Below the pieces are notes generated by a model. That model searched no databases. It had not been told where the DNA came from and was given only the letters and a program-made list of their open reading frames with translations. Positions 33,021-42,385 of a stretch of DNA of 64,000 nucleotides are shown here, in pieces. Position 1 is the stretch's first letter. Each line of letters opens with the position of its first letter. The position numbers were made by a program, and so were the translations under genes. Origin of the DNA: CAIOTO01 sp040389165 (GTDB lineage: Bacteria; Pseudomonadota; Alphaproteobacteria; Paracaedibacterales; CAIOTO01); the NCBI GenBank assembly GCA_040389165.1, contig JAZKAK010000006.1, forward strand, positions 1 through 64,000. The letters run 5' to 3'.

Positions 33021-34448
33021 TTAACTTAAATATGAATCAATACGTGTCAACGTTTCATGTATGCCTAGGATTTCCATGACTTCAAATAGGCTTGGAGAAA
33101 CCGTGCGGTGCGTCAACGCAACGCGAAGCGGTTGCGCGAGGGCGCCAAGCTTAATATCAAGCGTTTGGGCGCAATCACGTAATACGGCTTCAAGCGTATC
33201 GTGCGTGAAATCACTTGCAGCAAGTGCCGCTCGTAACGTGATGACATGCTGTTTTGCTGTATCGTTACAGAATGTGAGTGCTTTTTCATCATAATCAGCA
33301 GGCAATGGTGTATAAACAAGTGCGCCTTCAGCAAGTTCAATTAAGGTTTTTGCGCGTTCTTTAAGACCGTTCATGCCGCGCGAAATACGCTCAAGTTCGG
33401 TAGATGTTGCCTCGCGTCCTAATTTTTCATTTAAAAATGGTATGATCAATTCACACAAACGTTGATTTTCTGTACTACGAATATAATGCCCGTTCAAATT
33501 AGTCATCTTTGCCATATCAAGACGTGCAGGCGCGCGGCCAATGCCAGGCAGATCAAACCATTCGATGGCTTGTTCTATTGATATGATTTCATCGTCTCCA
33601 TGTCCCCAGCCGAGTTTTAATAAATAATTACACATCGCTTCCGGTAAGAACCCCATTGCTTTGTATTCGTCTGCCCCCATCGCCCCGTGACGTTTGGAAA
33701 GTTTGGCGCCGTCCGCACCGTGAATGAGTGGGATATGAGCAAATTCAGGCACATGCCAGCCGCATGCCTCATATATTTGTTTCTGACGAAAGGCGTTCGT
33801 TAGGTGGTCATCACCGCGAATAATATGAGAGATATGCATGTCATGGTCATCAACAATAACGGAAAGCATATAGGTTGGCGTGCCGTCTGCTCGTAATAAA
33901 ATTAAATCATCGAGCTGTTTGTTTTGAACGTGAACAATGCCTTGCACCAAGTCTTGAATAACTGTTTCACCGTCTTGTGGTGTTCTAAAACGAACGACTG
34001 GATTCACACCTTCGGGTTTTAGCGCTTGATCGCGATCACGCCAGAAACCATTGTATCGTGGTGGCAAGCCATTCGCTTTTGCTTCTTCGCGCATCTGGTC
34101 AACTTCTTCGGGTGAGCAATAGCAGTAGTAGGCTTTTCCGTCGGTAACCAATTTATGCGCAATTTCACTGTGGCGTGGTAAGCGTTCGGATTGAAAAACG
34201 ACGTCATGATCAGTTTCAAGACCGAGCCATTTAAGGCTGCTGAAAATAGCATCAACGGCTTCTTTAGTGGAACGTTCGCGGTCGGTATCTTCGATGCGGA
34301 GTAAAAATCGCCCTCCAGTGTGTTTTGCGAAAAGCCAGTTGAACAACGCCGTCCGTGCGCCACCAATATGTAGGTAACCCGTTGGGCTGGGTGCAAAGCG
34401 GACGATTGGCTTATCGCTCGTTTGAAAGGGAGAGGTGGAATGTGTCAT
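33021..34448 (-). CDS. gltX: Glutamate--tRNA ligase
   Basis: This is a class I synthetase. The HIGH-type motif is in APSPTGYLHIGGARTALFNW near residues 19-38, and the KMSKS-type motif appears as GAKLSKRHGAMG near residue 255. The Glu-specific segments LRIEDTDRERST and DDHLTNAFRQKQIYEACGW are also present. The length is 475 residues. Many alphaproteobacteria have two gltX copies, one acting on tRNA-Gln; only one is visible here. It is a single gene on the minus strand. Confidence 0.96.
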   Translation of the reverse strand: MTHSTSPFQTSDKPIVRFAPSPTGYLHIGGARTALFNWLFAKHTGGRFLLRIEDTDRERSTKEAVDAIFSSLKWLGLETDHDVVFQSERLPRHSEIAHKLVTDGKAYYCYCSPEEVDQMREEAKANGLPPRYNGFWRDRDQALKPEGVNPVVRFRTPQDGETVIQDLVQGIVHVQNKQLDDLILLRADGTPTYMLSVIVDDHDMHISHIIRGDDHLTNAFRQKQIYEACGWHVPEFAHIPLIHGADGAKLSKRHGAMGADEYKAMGFLPEAMCNYLLKLGWGHGDDEIISIEQAIEWFDLPGIGRAPARLDMAKMTNLNGHYIRSTENQRLCELIIPFLNEKLGREATSTELERISRGMNGLKERAKTLIELAEGALVYTPLPADYDEKALTFCNDTAKQHVITLRAALAASDFTHDTLEAVLRDCAQTLDIKLGALAQPLRVALTHRTVSPSLFEVMEILGIHETLTRIDSYLS

Positions 34449-34597
34449 GGTGGCCTGTTATTTTTGTGTAATGTGTAGTGGCAGCTTAGCAAATTAAGGT
34501 GAGAATGAACACGGGATTGTCGCTGTGAATGGTTTATCAATCTTATTGACATGCATTTAATTATCGTGTTAAAAAACTAATGATTAAATAAAACATA

Positions 34598-35260
34598 ATG
34601 AATTATATGCTGAGTAAAATATTTTTATTAAATTTGTTGATTGTTATTCATGTAAGCATTGGAATTGCTCAAACAGTCATTGACAACAAGCAAGCTCCAG
34701 ACTTAGCTGCGATTACGTATGAAGACTGGATTCAAACGTTAATCACAGGGGCAAAACGCCAAATAGGAAAAACCCTTAGCTATAATCCGGCTTACAAGAC
34801 ACTATTATATCCAAATGGTGATGTCCCTGTGAGTTATGGCGTTTGTACCGATGTCATCATTAGGGGCTTTCGGGCAGCAGGAATTGATTTGCAAAAATTA
34901 GTTCATGAAGATATGAAAAAACATTGGTCGCACTACCCTAAAAAGTGGGGATTAAAACGTCCTGACAAAAATATTGATCATCGTCGTGTGCCCAATTTAG
35001 CTGTTTTTTTTGAACGTGTTGGCATGAAAAATGACAAAAGTGAGCTGCTCGCGGGTGATATTGTCATCTGGGATTTGGGCGGTGGAACGCTGCACATTGG
35101 CTTGTTGAGCGACGCAAAGGCGGGGAAAATACCGTTAGTTATCCATAATATTTGCTGCGGTGTAAAACAAGAAGATATTCTAAATGAGTATACAATCGTT
35201 GCTACCTATCGATTAACAGATGCTGCCATTAAAAAATTAAAGAAGTTATGCGACTATTAG
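34598..35260 (+). CDS. DUF1287 domain protein, secreted
   Basis: This is a DUF1287 protein, a family related to NlpC/P60-like cysteine hydrolases but not biochemically settled. A signal peptide (about residues 1-22) is followed by the domain. Features include GAKRQIGKTLSYNPAYKTL, YGVCTDVIIRGFRAAGIDLQ with a Cys/Asp pair at the likely active site, HRRVPNLAVFFERVG, and GDIVIWDLGGGTLHIGLLSD with a candidate catalytic His. A later VIHNICCGVKQED segment is typical. The length is 220 residues. It stands alone between gltX and nuoE. Confidence 0.85.
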   Translation: MNYMLSKIFLLNLLIVIHVSIGIAQTVIDNKQAPDLAAITYEDWIQTLITGAKRQIGKTLSYNPAYKTLLYPNGDVPVSYGVCTDVIIRGFRAAGIDLQKLVHEDMKKHWSHYPKKWGLKRPDKNIDHRRVPNLAVFFERVGMKNDKSELLAGDIVIWDLGGGTLHIGLLSDAKAGKIPLVIHNICCGVKQEDILNEYTIVATYRLTDAAIKKLKKLCDY

Positions 35261-35438
35261 CTAGCGGGCGCAAAAGACTCAGAAATGGCAGCGAGAGTAT
35301 TTCTTTGAAATCTTTGATGATAAGCCAATAGATAGTCCTAAATTACTTACGTTGTCTGGTGGTTGCCTATAACAACTTCTTGCGGCCACCCCCACATTTC
35401 GCTACCCTAAAGACAGTGCAACTCACACGATATTTTTA

Positions 35439-36017
35439 ATGAACTCCTTTTCATTCTCAGCCGATTCTTTGGCAAAAATCGATATAATCCTGACTCATTA
35501 CCCAGCCGATCGCAAAGCAAGCGCAGTTTTGCCATTGCTTGATTTGGCGCAGCGGGAAAGCGGTGGATGGTTGCCGACACCAGCGATGGAGGCTGTCGCA
35601 ACGATGCTCGATATGCCATTTATTCGTGTGTACGAGGTCGCAACATTCTACACCATGTTTAATTTAAAGCCCGTTGGGCGTCATCATGTGCAAGTGTGTG
35701 GTACGACGCCGTGTTGGCTCCGCGGCGCTGAAGATATAATGAACACCTGTAAAAAGCATCTTGGTATTCAAAAGGGTGGTACAACAGACGATGGCCTGTT
35801 CACACTCTCTGAATTTGAGTGCCTTGGCGCCTGCGTAAATGCACCAGTTGTGCAAATTAACGATGATTATTTCGAAGATTTAACACCAGAGAAAATGGTT
35901 GAGTTGCTCGATCAGTTAAAATTGGGTGGTACTGTGAGCAAGGGCTCGCAAATTGGCAGGCAATGTTCAAAGGCTGTGAATATTGTTGGTAATCAGGATG
36001 GAGCAGAATCATGCTAA
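35439..36017 (+). CDS. nuoE: NADH-quinone oxidoreductase subunit E (NuoE)
   Basis: This is the 24-kDa complex I subunit that carries the N1a 2Fe-2S cluster. Cluster ligands are Cys87 and Cys92 (VCGTTPCW) and Cys128 and Cys132 (ECLGACVNAP). Other marks are LAQRESGGWLPTPAMEAVA and YEVATFYTMFNLKPVG. The 192-residue length is within range. It overlaps nuoF by 7 bases. The other nuo genes, normally in the same operon, are not in this window. Confidence 0.96.
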   Translation: MNSFSFSADSLAKIDIILTHYPADRKASAVLPLLDLAQRESGGWLPTPAMEAVATMLDMPFIRVYEVATFYTMFNLKPVGRHHVQVCGTTPCWLRGAEDIMNTCKKHLGIQKGGTTDDGLFTLSEFECLGACVNAPVVQINDDYFEDLTPEKMVELLDQLKLGGTVSKGSQIGRQCSKAVNIVGNQDGAESC

Positions 36018-37282
36018 AACCGGATGATCGCATTTTTCAAAACCTTTATGGCGAGCAATCCATAGACCTCAAAGCCGCGAGGGCACGCGGTGACTGGTCA
36101 ACCACAAAAGACATAATTGCCAATGGGCGCGACTGGATTGTTGCCGAAGTTAAAGCATCAGGCCTTCGTGGGCGAGGCGGTGCCGGTTTTTCGGCTGGCA
36201 TGAAATGGTCATTTATCCCTAAAGACACAAGCCCGTACCCAGTATATCTGGTCATCAATGCAGACGAGAGCGAACCTGGTACATGCAAAGATCGTGATAT
36301 TTTGCGAAATGAGCCACATAAATTGATTGAAGGCGCATTGATTGCTGCCGTCTCCATTGGTGCACATGTTGGCTATATCTATATTCGCGGCGAGTATTAT
36401 AACGAATCGGTCGCACTGCAAAGGGCAATCGATGAAGCATATGCAGCGGGGCTGTTAGGTAAGAATGCGGCGAAGTCCGGTTGGGATTTTGATTTGTATG
36501 TACACCGTGGGGCAGGGGCGTACATTTGTGGCGAAGAAACAGCGTTGATTGAAAGCCTTGAAGGTAAAAAAGGCATGCCGCGTTTAAAGCCCCCATTCCC
36601 AGCGAACATCGGGCTTTATGGTTGTCCGACGATTATCAACAACGTTGAAACCATTGCTGTTGTGCCAACTATTCTACGGCGCGGCAGTGCGTGGTTTGCT
36701 GGGCTTGGTCGGCCTAACAATACGGGCACAAAGATCTTTTGTATTTCAGGGCACGTCAACCGTCCGTGCAATGTGGAAGAAGAAATGGGCATACCATTAC
36801 GTGAATTGATCGACAAGCATGCAGGCGGAGTCCGTGGTGGTTGGAACAACCTAAAGGCTGTGATTCCGGGCGGCTCGTCTGTGCCGTTGCTGCCAAAAGA
36901 TGTGTGTGATTCGGTGCTGATGGATTTCGACAGTTTGCGTGCCGAAGGCTCCGGCCTTGGCACCGCTGGTGTGATTGTGATGGATCAATCAACAGATGTG
37001 ATCAAAGCAATCGCCCGCCTAAGTAAGTTCTATATGCATGAAAGTTGTGGGCAATGTTCGCCGTGCCGCGAAGGTACAGGCTGGATGTGGCGTATGATGG
37101 AAAAACTTGCGAAAGGCGATGGCGTGTCGTCGGATATAGATCTATTGCTCGAGGTGACAAAGCAAGTCGAAGGTCATACGATTTGTGCGTTAGGTGATGC
37201 AGCTGCGTGGCCAATTCAAGGGTTGGTGCGGCATTTCAGGCACGAGATTGAAGAGCGAATACGGAATGCGAGTGCTGCTTAA
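36011..37282 (+). CDS. nuoF: NADH-quinone oxidoreductase subunit F (NuoF)
   Basis: This is the 51-kDa complex I subunit with FMN, the NADH site and cluster N3. The glycine-rich nucleotide region is GLRGRGGAGFSAGMKW, followed by INADESEPGTCKDRDI, YICGEETALIESLEGK and GLYGCPTIINNVETIA. The 4Fe-4S ligands are in ESCGQCSPCREGTGW and the later HTICALGDAAAWP. The length is 423 residues. It is paired with nuoE and ends 3 bases from the convergent hrcA. Confidence 0.97.
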   Translation: MLKPDDRIFQNLYGEQSIDLKAARARGDWSTTKDIIANGRDWIVAEVKASGLRGRGGAGFSAGMKWSFIPKDTSPYPVYLVINADESEPGTCKDRDILRNEPHKLIEGALIAAVSIGAHVGYIYIRGEYYNESVALQRAIDEAYAAGLLGKNAAKSGWDFDLYVHRGAGAYICGEETALIESLEGKKGMPRLKPPFPANIGLYGCPTIINNVETIAVVPTILRRGSAWFAGLGRPNNTGTKIFCISGHVNRPCNVEEEMGIPLRELIDKHAGGVRGGWNNLKAVIPGGSSVPLLPKDVCDSVLMDFDSLRAEGSGLGTAGVIVMDQSTDVIKAIARLSKFYMHESCGQCSPCREGTGWMWRMMEKLAKGDGVSSDIDLLLEVTKQVEGHTICALGDAAAWPIQGLVRHFRHEIEERIRNASAA

Positions 37283-37285
37283 TGG

Positions 37286-38329
37286 CTACCCCAACAGTTT
37301 CCCGACGATTTTAGCCGTATAATCCACCAATGGAATAATGCGGCTATAATTCATGCGTGATGGACCGATCACCCCGATGGCGCCGATGATTTTTTGCTCT
37401 GAGTTATGATACGGTGATACGATTAGCGAGCAGCCAGACACATGAAACAGGCTATTTTCGGCGCCAATAAAGATTTGTACGCCTTCTGCTTGAATGGATG
37501 CATCTAATAGCTGTTGGAGTGTTTCTTTTGTATCAAGCGCTTGGAATAATGTTCGAATCTGATCAAGCTCAGTCAGTTCTGTTACGTTGCCAAGGAGATT
37601 TGATTGTCCTTTTACGATCAGCGATCCGCCACGCTCTCCACCAGCCCAAACGCCTAGGCCCATTTCAACTACTTTTGTGGTGAGCTCATCCAGTTGTGCT
37701 TTGTGTTGACGTAATTCCTCGGTGATCATTACGCGCGCGTCAAAAAGTGTGCGACCGAATATACGTGCACTTAAATAATTTGATGCTTCGTTGAGCACGG
37801 ATTGCGTAATGGTTGGTGGCAAGTCAATAATGCGATTTTCAATGTTACCATCTTGTGAAATGAGAACGACGAGTGCGCGCCCAGGGGCAAGATGCACGAA
37901 TTCAAGATGCTTAAGGAGTGAATCACTTTTAGGGGCCATAACAAGGCCTGCGCATGAAGATAGGCCTGAAAGCATTGTTGAGGCTTCTTCGAGTACGTTG
38001 TCTATGCTAAGTCCAGAGCTTTTACAGCGCCGTTCAATCTCGACGCGTTCTTGTTCTTTGATATCACCAACTTCAAGAATACCATCCACAAAATAGCGCA
38101 ATCCTGCATCGGTTGGAAGCCGTCCTGCAGATGTATGTGGTGCAAACAACAAGCCTGCTTCTTCAAGATCTGCCATAACATTGCGTATGGTGGCGGGCGA
38201 TAATGGTTGTTTTAGACGCCTGGAGAGAGTGCGAGAGCCAACAGGTTCCCCTGTTTCGATAAACGTATCGATTATTTCACGAAAAACTTCGATCGATCGA
38301 TCATTAAGTTCTGCGACGGTTAGTGACAT
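37286..38329 (-). CDS. hrcA: Heat-inducible transcription repressor HrcA
   Basis: HrcA represses groESL and dnaK operons at CIRCE sites in many bacteria. A winged-helix N-terminus is visible with TGEPVGSRTLSRRLKQPLSP and ATIRNVMADLEEAGLLFAPH, then TSAGRLPTDAGLRYFVDG. The GAF-like middle and the C-terminal GAIGVIGPSRMNYSRIIPLV are typical. The length is 347 residues. No CIRCE sequence (TTAGCACTC-N9-GAGTGCTAA) was found just upstream, and grpE, the usual neighbour, is absent. It lies 38 bases downstream of secF on the same strand. Confidence 0.95.
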   Translation of the reverse strand: MSLTVAELNDRSIEVFREIIDTFIETGEPVGSRTLSRRLKQPLSPATIRNVMADLEEAGLLFAPHTSAGRLPTDAGLRYFVDGILEVGDIKEQERVEIERRCKSSGLSIDNVLEEASTMLSGLSSCAGLVMAPKSDSLLKHLEFVHLAPGRALVVLISQDGNIENRIIDLPPTITQSVLNEASNYLSARIFGRTLFDARVMITEELRQHKAQLDELTTKVVEMGLGVWAGGERGGSLIVKGQSNLLGNVTELTELDQIRTLFQALDTKETLQQLLDASIQAEGVQIFIGAENSLFHVSGCSLIVSPYHNSEQKIIGAIGVIGPSRMNYSRIIPLVDYTAKIVGKLLG

Positions 38330-38367
38330 GTGTTGGCTCTCTTGTACCTTAGATCTATAAATTATTA

Positions 38368-39318
38368 TTAAGTGCGTTTAATAAATTCATTTTCATTAAT
38401 CGCAGCACCTTTGTTGATAGCAACATCACCGCGTTTGATTTTTAAATACATCAATAACGGTGCCGCCAAACAAATGGATGAAAATGATCCAATTAAAATG
38501 CCGAACAATATAGGCAAGCTGAATGCTGAAATAACTTTTCCACCAAATAAGTACAAAGCAGTGACCGCGAGTAATGTTGTGCTTGCTGTCATTGTTGTCC
38601 GTGATAATGTTTCATTCAAACTTTTATTAATCAGTTCGCCGATTTCCATTTTTTTGTATTTACGTAGTCCTTCACGAATACGGTCAAAAATAACGATCGT
38701 ATCGTTTATGGAATAACCTGCGGTGATCAAAACGGCAATAATGGCGGTTTCATTGAATTCTAGCGGAAAAACAGAAAACAAACCAAGGATAGCAATGCAA
38801 TCATGCGCAAGTGCGACAATTGCGCAGACAGCAAATTGCCATTCAAAACGAAAGGCAATGTAAGCCAGCATAGCGATAAGTGAGAGGGCAATCGCTTTAA
38901 CAGCATTATTGACAAGCTCAGCACCAACTTTTGGGCCAACTGTGTCTATTTTTCGATAATCAACCCCAGCCCCTAAGGTTTCTTTTACCTTATTGATCGC
39001 GGCTGTTTGTGCTGTTTCGTCACCATGTTGATGTTCTAATTTGATGAGCAAATCACGGTCAGTTCCGATTTGTTGTATCATGATTTCGCCAAGATTAAGC
39101 GCATTTAGCTTGTCACGTAGTGGAGTTATGTCTTGTGCATCAGAAAGGCGCACTTCAAGAATATGGCCACCACGAAAGTCTATTCCATAGTTAAGTCCTT
39201 TAAACATTACGCCTGAAAGGGATACAATCGTTATGAGTGCTGCAATGGCGAAGGGAATAAAACGAAAGCCGATAAAATTAATATTCGTATTATAAGGAAC
39301 AATTTGAAGACGTTTCAT
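38368..39318 (-). CDS. secF: Protein translocase subunit SecF
   Basis: SecF works with SecD and YajC to use the proton motive force in late protein export. Six membrane segments are expected. The N-terminal helix is followed by the conserved GLNYGIDFRGGHILEVR, a periplasmic domain (about 45-130), then FEWQFAVCAIVALAHDCIAI and the motif GYSINDTIVIFDRIREGLR with SLNETLSRTTMTASTTLLA. The length is 316 residues. An imperfect palindrome separates it from secD. Confidence 0.95.
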   Translation of the reverse strand: MKRLQIVPYNTNINFIGFRFIPFAIAALITIVSLSGVMFKGLNYGIDFRGGHILEVRLSDAQDITPLRDKLNALNLGEIMIQQIGTDRDLLIKLEHQHGDETAQTAAINKVKETLGAGVDYRKIDTVGPKVGAELVNNAVKAIALSLIAMLAYIAFRFEWQFAVCAIVALAHDCIAILGLFSVFPLEFNETAIIAVLITAGYSINDTIVIFDRIREGLRKYKKMEIGELINKSLNETLSRTTMTASTTLLAVTALYLFGGKVISAFSLPILFGILIGSFSSICLAAPLLMYLKIKRGDVAINKGAAINENEFIKRT

Positions 39319-39347
39319 TTTAAAAATCTCTTTCTTATGTTTGTGTG

Positions 39348-39432
39348 CTTTATCATCCTCGCGAAGGCGGGGATCTAGGCTGCTATAAATATATGTTTTT
39401 TCTGGATTCCCGCCTTCGCGGGAATGACAAAG
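39348..39432. repeat. Palindromic element inside the secD-secF operon
   Basis: CTTTATCATCCTCGCGAAGG at the left pairs with CCTTCGCGGGAATGACAAAG at the right, with a stem of about 31 bases and a few mismatches (GGGGATCTAG against CTGGATTCCC). The loop is an AT-rich spacer around 39380-39400. The arms resemble the inner palindrome of the family A element. It could act as an mRNA-stabilising or attenuating hairpin between secD and secF. Confidence 0.75.
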
Positions 39433-39445
39433 GTGAAAACATACG

Positions 39446-41044
39446 TTAAATAGGTAGTGTTGTTGCTTTTGTACGACTTTTCAGCCATGTAACAATAATG
39501 AGACGTGACAAAGATAATGAGGTGAATAACGATATTAAAATACCTAAAGCCAATGTCACGGCAAATCCACGAATTGGACCCGAGCCAAATTCAAACAGAA
39601 CCGCAGCACCAAAGAGTGTTGTTAGGTTCGAGTCAATAATGGTCATCATTGCACGTTTGTAACCTGCGTCAACAGCGGTTACAGGTTTAACGCCGGCACG
39701 GAGTTCTTCTTTGATACGTTCATAGATCAACACGTTTGCATCAACGGCCATACCGATTGTGAGTGCGATACCCGCAATACCAGGAAGTGTTAATGTAGCT
39801 TGTAATAGAGATAGGCCTCCAATGAGGAATATCATGTTGAAAATAAGTGCAACGTCAGCAAACAAACCAAATGTGGCGTAACTTAGGAACATAAACACAG
39901 CAACCAATATGAATGCTAAGATCACGGCCGTTTGACCGGAACGAATTGAATCCGCACCAAGGCTTGGTCCAACCGTTTTCTCTTCGATACATTTAAGCGG
40001 AGCGGGCAAGGCGCCTGCACGCAACAATAACGCTAAATCACTTGCGCCTTGAAGGGTGAAATGTCCTGAAATCTGTCCACCACCGCTATCAATAACACTT
40101 TGAAACACAGGGGCGCTGATAACTGTATTATCTAATACAATAGCAAATTGCTTTTTAAGATTGTCACGTGACATCTCTGCAAATTTACGGCCGCCAATAC
40201 TGTTGAATTTCAATGATACAGCTGGTTGTCCGCTGTCAGTACTATAGGTTACTTGTGCGTCGACAAGCGTTTCACCACTAACCATCACTTGTTTCCGAAC
40301 AGGAAGATAAACTATTTTACCGCTATGATCTTCGGGTAAATAGTCAACCCCTGCTGTTGCCGGTGGCACACGATTTGGATTTTGTGGATCAGCTGGAATA
40401 GGTTGCAATGTTGGATCAACAAGACGGAATGTCATCTTCGCTGTTTTTCCAAGGCGACGTTTAACTTCGGCAGGATCATCAACACCAGGTAATTGGAGTA
40501 TGATACGATCTGTTCCTTGACGTTGCAAGATAGGTTCCTTCGTGCCACTTTCATCAATACGGCGGCGAATAACTTCGATCGATTGGTCAATTAATGCTTT
40601 TTTTCGACGTTCGAACGCTTCTTCTTCTATTTTGGCGATGACATGTCCATCTGTGACGATAACTGTCAGAGTTTTGTCAAGCTCAGTGAAGATTTTCTTT
40701 ATTTTAGAGGCATCCTCTGGATTACGTAAGGTCAATTCAAGCGTTGGTGTTGCCGCATTTTTATCGACAGCAAGGCCTGTGTAACCAATTTGTTCTTTAC
40801 GAAGACGTACGCGCACATCGTCCACAAGTTGATGGAGCGTGTCGCGCGCTACGGCTTGAAGGTCAACTTCAAATTGCAAATGTGACCCACCTTGGAGTTC
40901 TAACCCCAAGCTAATCTTATTTTGCAGCCATGATGGCATAAATGAGAGCATTGCCGGTGTTGATACGTTTGGCAGTGCGAACAAAAGACCCAAAAGGCAC
41001 GTGCCAGTGATGAGCCAAAATTTCCAACGAGGAATTGCTAACAT
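39446..41044 (-). CDS. secD: Protein translocase subunit SecD
   Basis: SecD is the large partner of SecF. An N-terminal helix is followed by LGLELQGGSHLQFEVDL, the periplasmic P1 domain (about residues 60-360), and the conserved GTKEPILQRQGTDRIILQLP with GVDDPAEVKRRLG. The C-terminal half holds the six-segment core with GIALTIGMAVDANVLIYERI and RAMMTIIDSNLTTLFGA. The length is 532 residues. yajC lies 21 bases upstream on the same strand. Confidence 0.96.
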   Translation of the reverse strand: MLAIPRWKFWLITGTCLLGLLFALPNVSTPAMLSFMPSWLQNKISLGLELQGGSHLQFEVDLQAVARDTLHQLVDDVRVRLRKEQIGYTGLAVDKNAATPTLELTLRNPEDASKIKKIFTELDKTLTVIVTDGHVIAKIEEEAFERRKKALIDQSIEVIRRRIDESGTKEPILQRQGTDRIILQLPGVDDPAEVKRRLGKTAKMTFRLVDPTLQPIPADPQNPNRVPPATAGVDYLPEDHSGKIVYLPVRKQVMVSGETLVDAQVTYSTDSGQPAVSLKFNSIGGRKFAEMSRDNLKKQFAIVLDNTVISAPVFQSVIDSGGGQISGHFTLQGASDLALLLRAGALPAPLKCIEEKTVGPSLGADSIRSGQTAVILAFILVAVFMFLSYATFGLFADVALIFNMIFLIGGLSLLQATLTLPGIAGIALTIGMAVDANVLIYERIKEELRAGVKPVTAVDAGYKRAMMTIIDSNLTTLFGAAVLFEFGSGPIRGFAVTLALGILISLFTSLSLSRLIIVTWLKSRTKATTLPI

Positions 41045-41065
41045 AAAGAATCTCTTACGTAATGG

Positions 41066-41440
41066 TTAAGCTTGCTTTGTGGAAGGTGTGCTTGATTCAC
41101 GACCATTTGCGGGTTCAGTTTTAGCAACAATGCTTGCTATTGTCGCACGCAAAACACGTACACGTACGTTTTCAGCGATTTCAACGGTGACTTCAGCGTC
41201 GCTGTCTACTTTATGAACGATGCCAATAATGCCGCCGCTTGTGACGACACGATCACCTTTGCGAATACCCGCGATGGTTGATTGATGTTCTTTTGCCTTT
41301 TTTTGTTGAGGGCGGATCAGTAAGAAATACATCACACCAAAAATCAATACCATTGGTAAGAATTGAATAGGATCGAAACCACCTGCACTTGGTGCTGCTG
41401 CCGGTGCGGAGGATGCTACCGCTTCGTTAATAAAAAACAT
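41066..41440 (-). CDS. yajC: Preprotein translocase subunit YajC
   Basis: This is a small single-pass inner-membrane protein of the SecDF complex. The membrane helix is FLPMVLIFGVMYFLLIRPQ (about residues 28-46), followed by the family signature QQKKAKEHQSTIAGIRKGDR and VVTSGGIIGIVHKV. The Ala/Pro-rich N-terminus and a C-terminal Ser/Thr-rich tail are common. The length is 124 residues. It heads the yajC-secD-secF operon. Confidence 0.95.
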   Translation of the reverse strand: MFFINEAVASSAPAAAPSAGGFDPIQFLPMVLIFGVMYFLLIRPQQKKAKEHQSTIAGIRKGDRVVTSGGIIGIVHKVDSDAEVTVEIAENVRVRVLRATIASIVAKTEPANGRESSTPSTKQA

Positions 41441-41747
41441 AAAATTATATCTCCATTGTTGTTTGAAATGAATTGACTCATTGATACTCTAAACGGTTTT
41501 TTAAAAAAGCGCAAAGCTTTGTGTGGATTGTGTCGGTTCATATGATTTGGGCCAACATGAATAAAGTCGGATTGGATATGATTGAGGCTGCTTGTTAATG
41601 ACAAAAGAGAATGAGCAGAGCAGATGGAAGGAACGAACGAGACTATTCATTTTAAGAGGTTTAGTCTGTTTCAATGATTTGTTAATTCTTTGTTAAATTC
41701 TTTCTGCTAACATATGAGTATGGAAAATCAATCAGGTAGTACCTTTC

Positions 41748-42347
41748 ATGCGCCATTCATTATTAACTACTCTGAGCATAACGCTTATGCTTAGTGCCGC
41801 CACATCTACTTTTGCTGAAACTGACGCTGCACCGCAGTCACCCGGTATCTTTAGCAGCATAGGTGCTGCAATAAGTGATGCTCTTTCGTATGTTTCAAAG
41901 TTGTTTTCTTCGTCAGAGGATAACGGACTTCAAGAACCGAAAAATAGTGCTGATCTTATTCGCAAAGACGCGACCGTTTCTGAGAAACTTCATCTTGAAT
42001 TTGCAGGTCCGCGTGGCGGAGAAGCACCAAAGCCAACGGTTGATCTAGCTGAGATCGAAGATAAAATTGCACCGTTGCCAAAGCCAGAAGAGCTTTCAAA
42101 GCCTGATGAGAGTAAGAATTTGCCTATACGCAAAGAGATAGCAAAAGAAGCCGAGCTAGAAAGCATGGGAAATGATTCACATCGTATCGAAGAAATTAAT
42201 GCTAAGATTTTAAGTGAAATGCCACAAGCAGCACTTGAAACAACGCTTGTCGCAGAGAAAGCCGCTAATGCGCCGTCGATGAATGAGCTTGAAGCTGAAT
42301 TTTCAAGTGGTAATCCACCGCCTGTGCATGAGGGTTTGAATAAGTAA
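41748..42347 (+). CDS. Orphan secreted protein upstream of phoH, 199 aa
   Basis: No family is recognised. A signal peptide (about residues 1-23, ending STFAE) is followed by a Ser-rich amphipathic stretch (IFSSIGAAISDALSYVSKLF). The rest is charged and low-complexity, rich in Glu, Lys and Pro, probably disordered. It lies 38 bases before phoH on the same strand and may be co-transcribed. Confidence 0.7.
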   Translation: MRHSLLTTLSITLMLSAATSTFAETDAAPQSPGIFSSIGAAISDALSYVSKLFSSSEDNGLQEPKNSADLIRKDATVSEKLHLEFAGPRGGEAPKPTVDLAEIEDKIAPLPKPEELSKPDESKNLPIRKEIAKEAELESMGNDSHRIEEINAKILSEMPQAALETTLVAEKAANAPSMNELEAEFSSGNPPPVHEGLNK

Positions 42348-42385
42348 CAGATTTGAAAGTGTAGATCAACCTACAGGAGAGTGCT

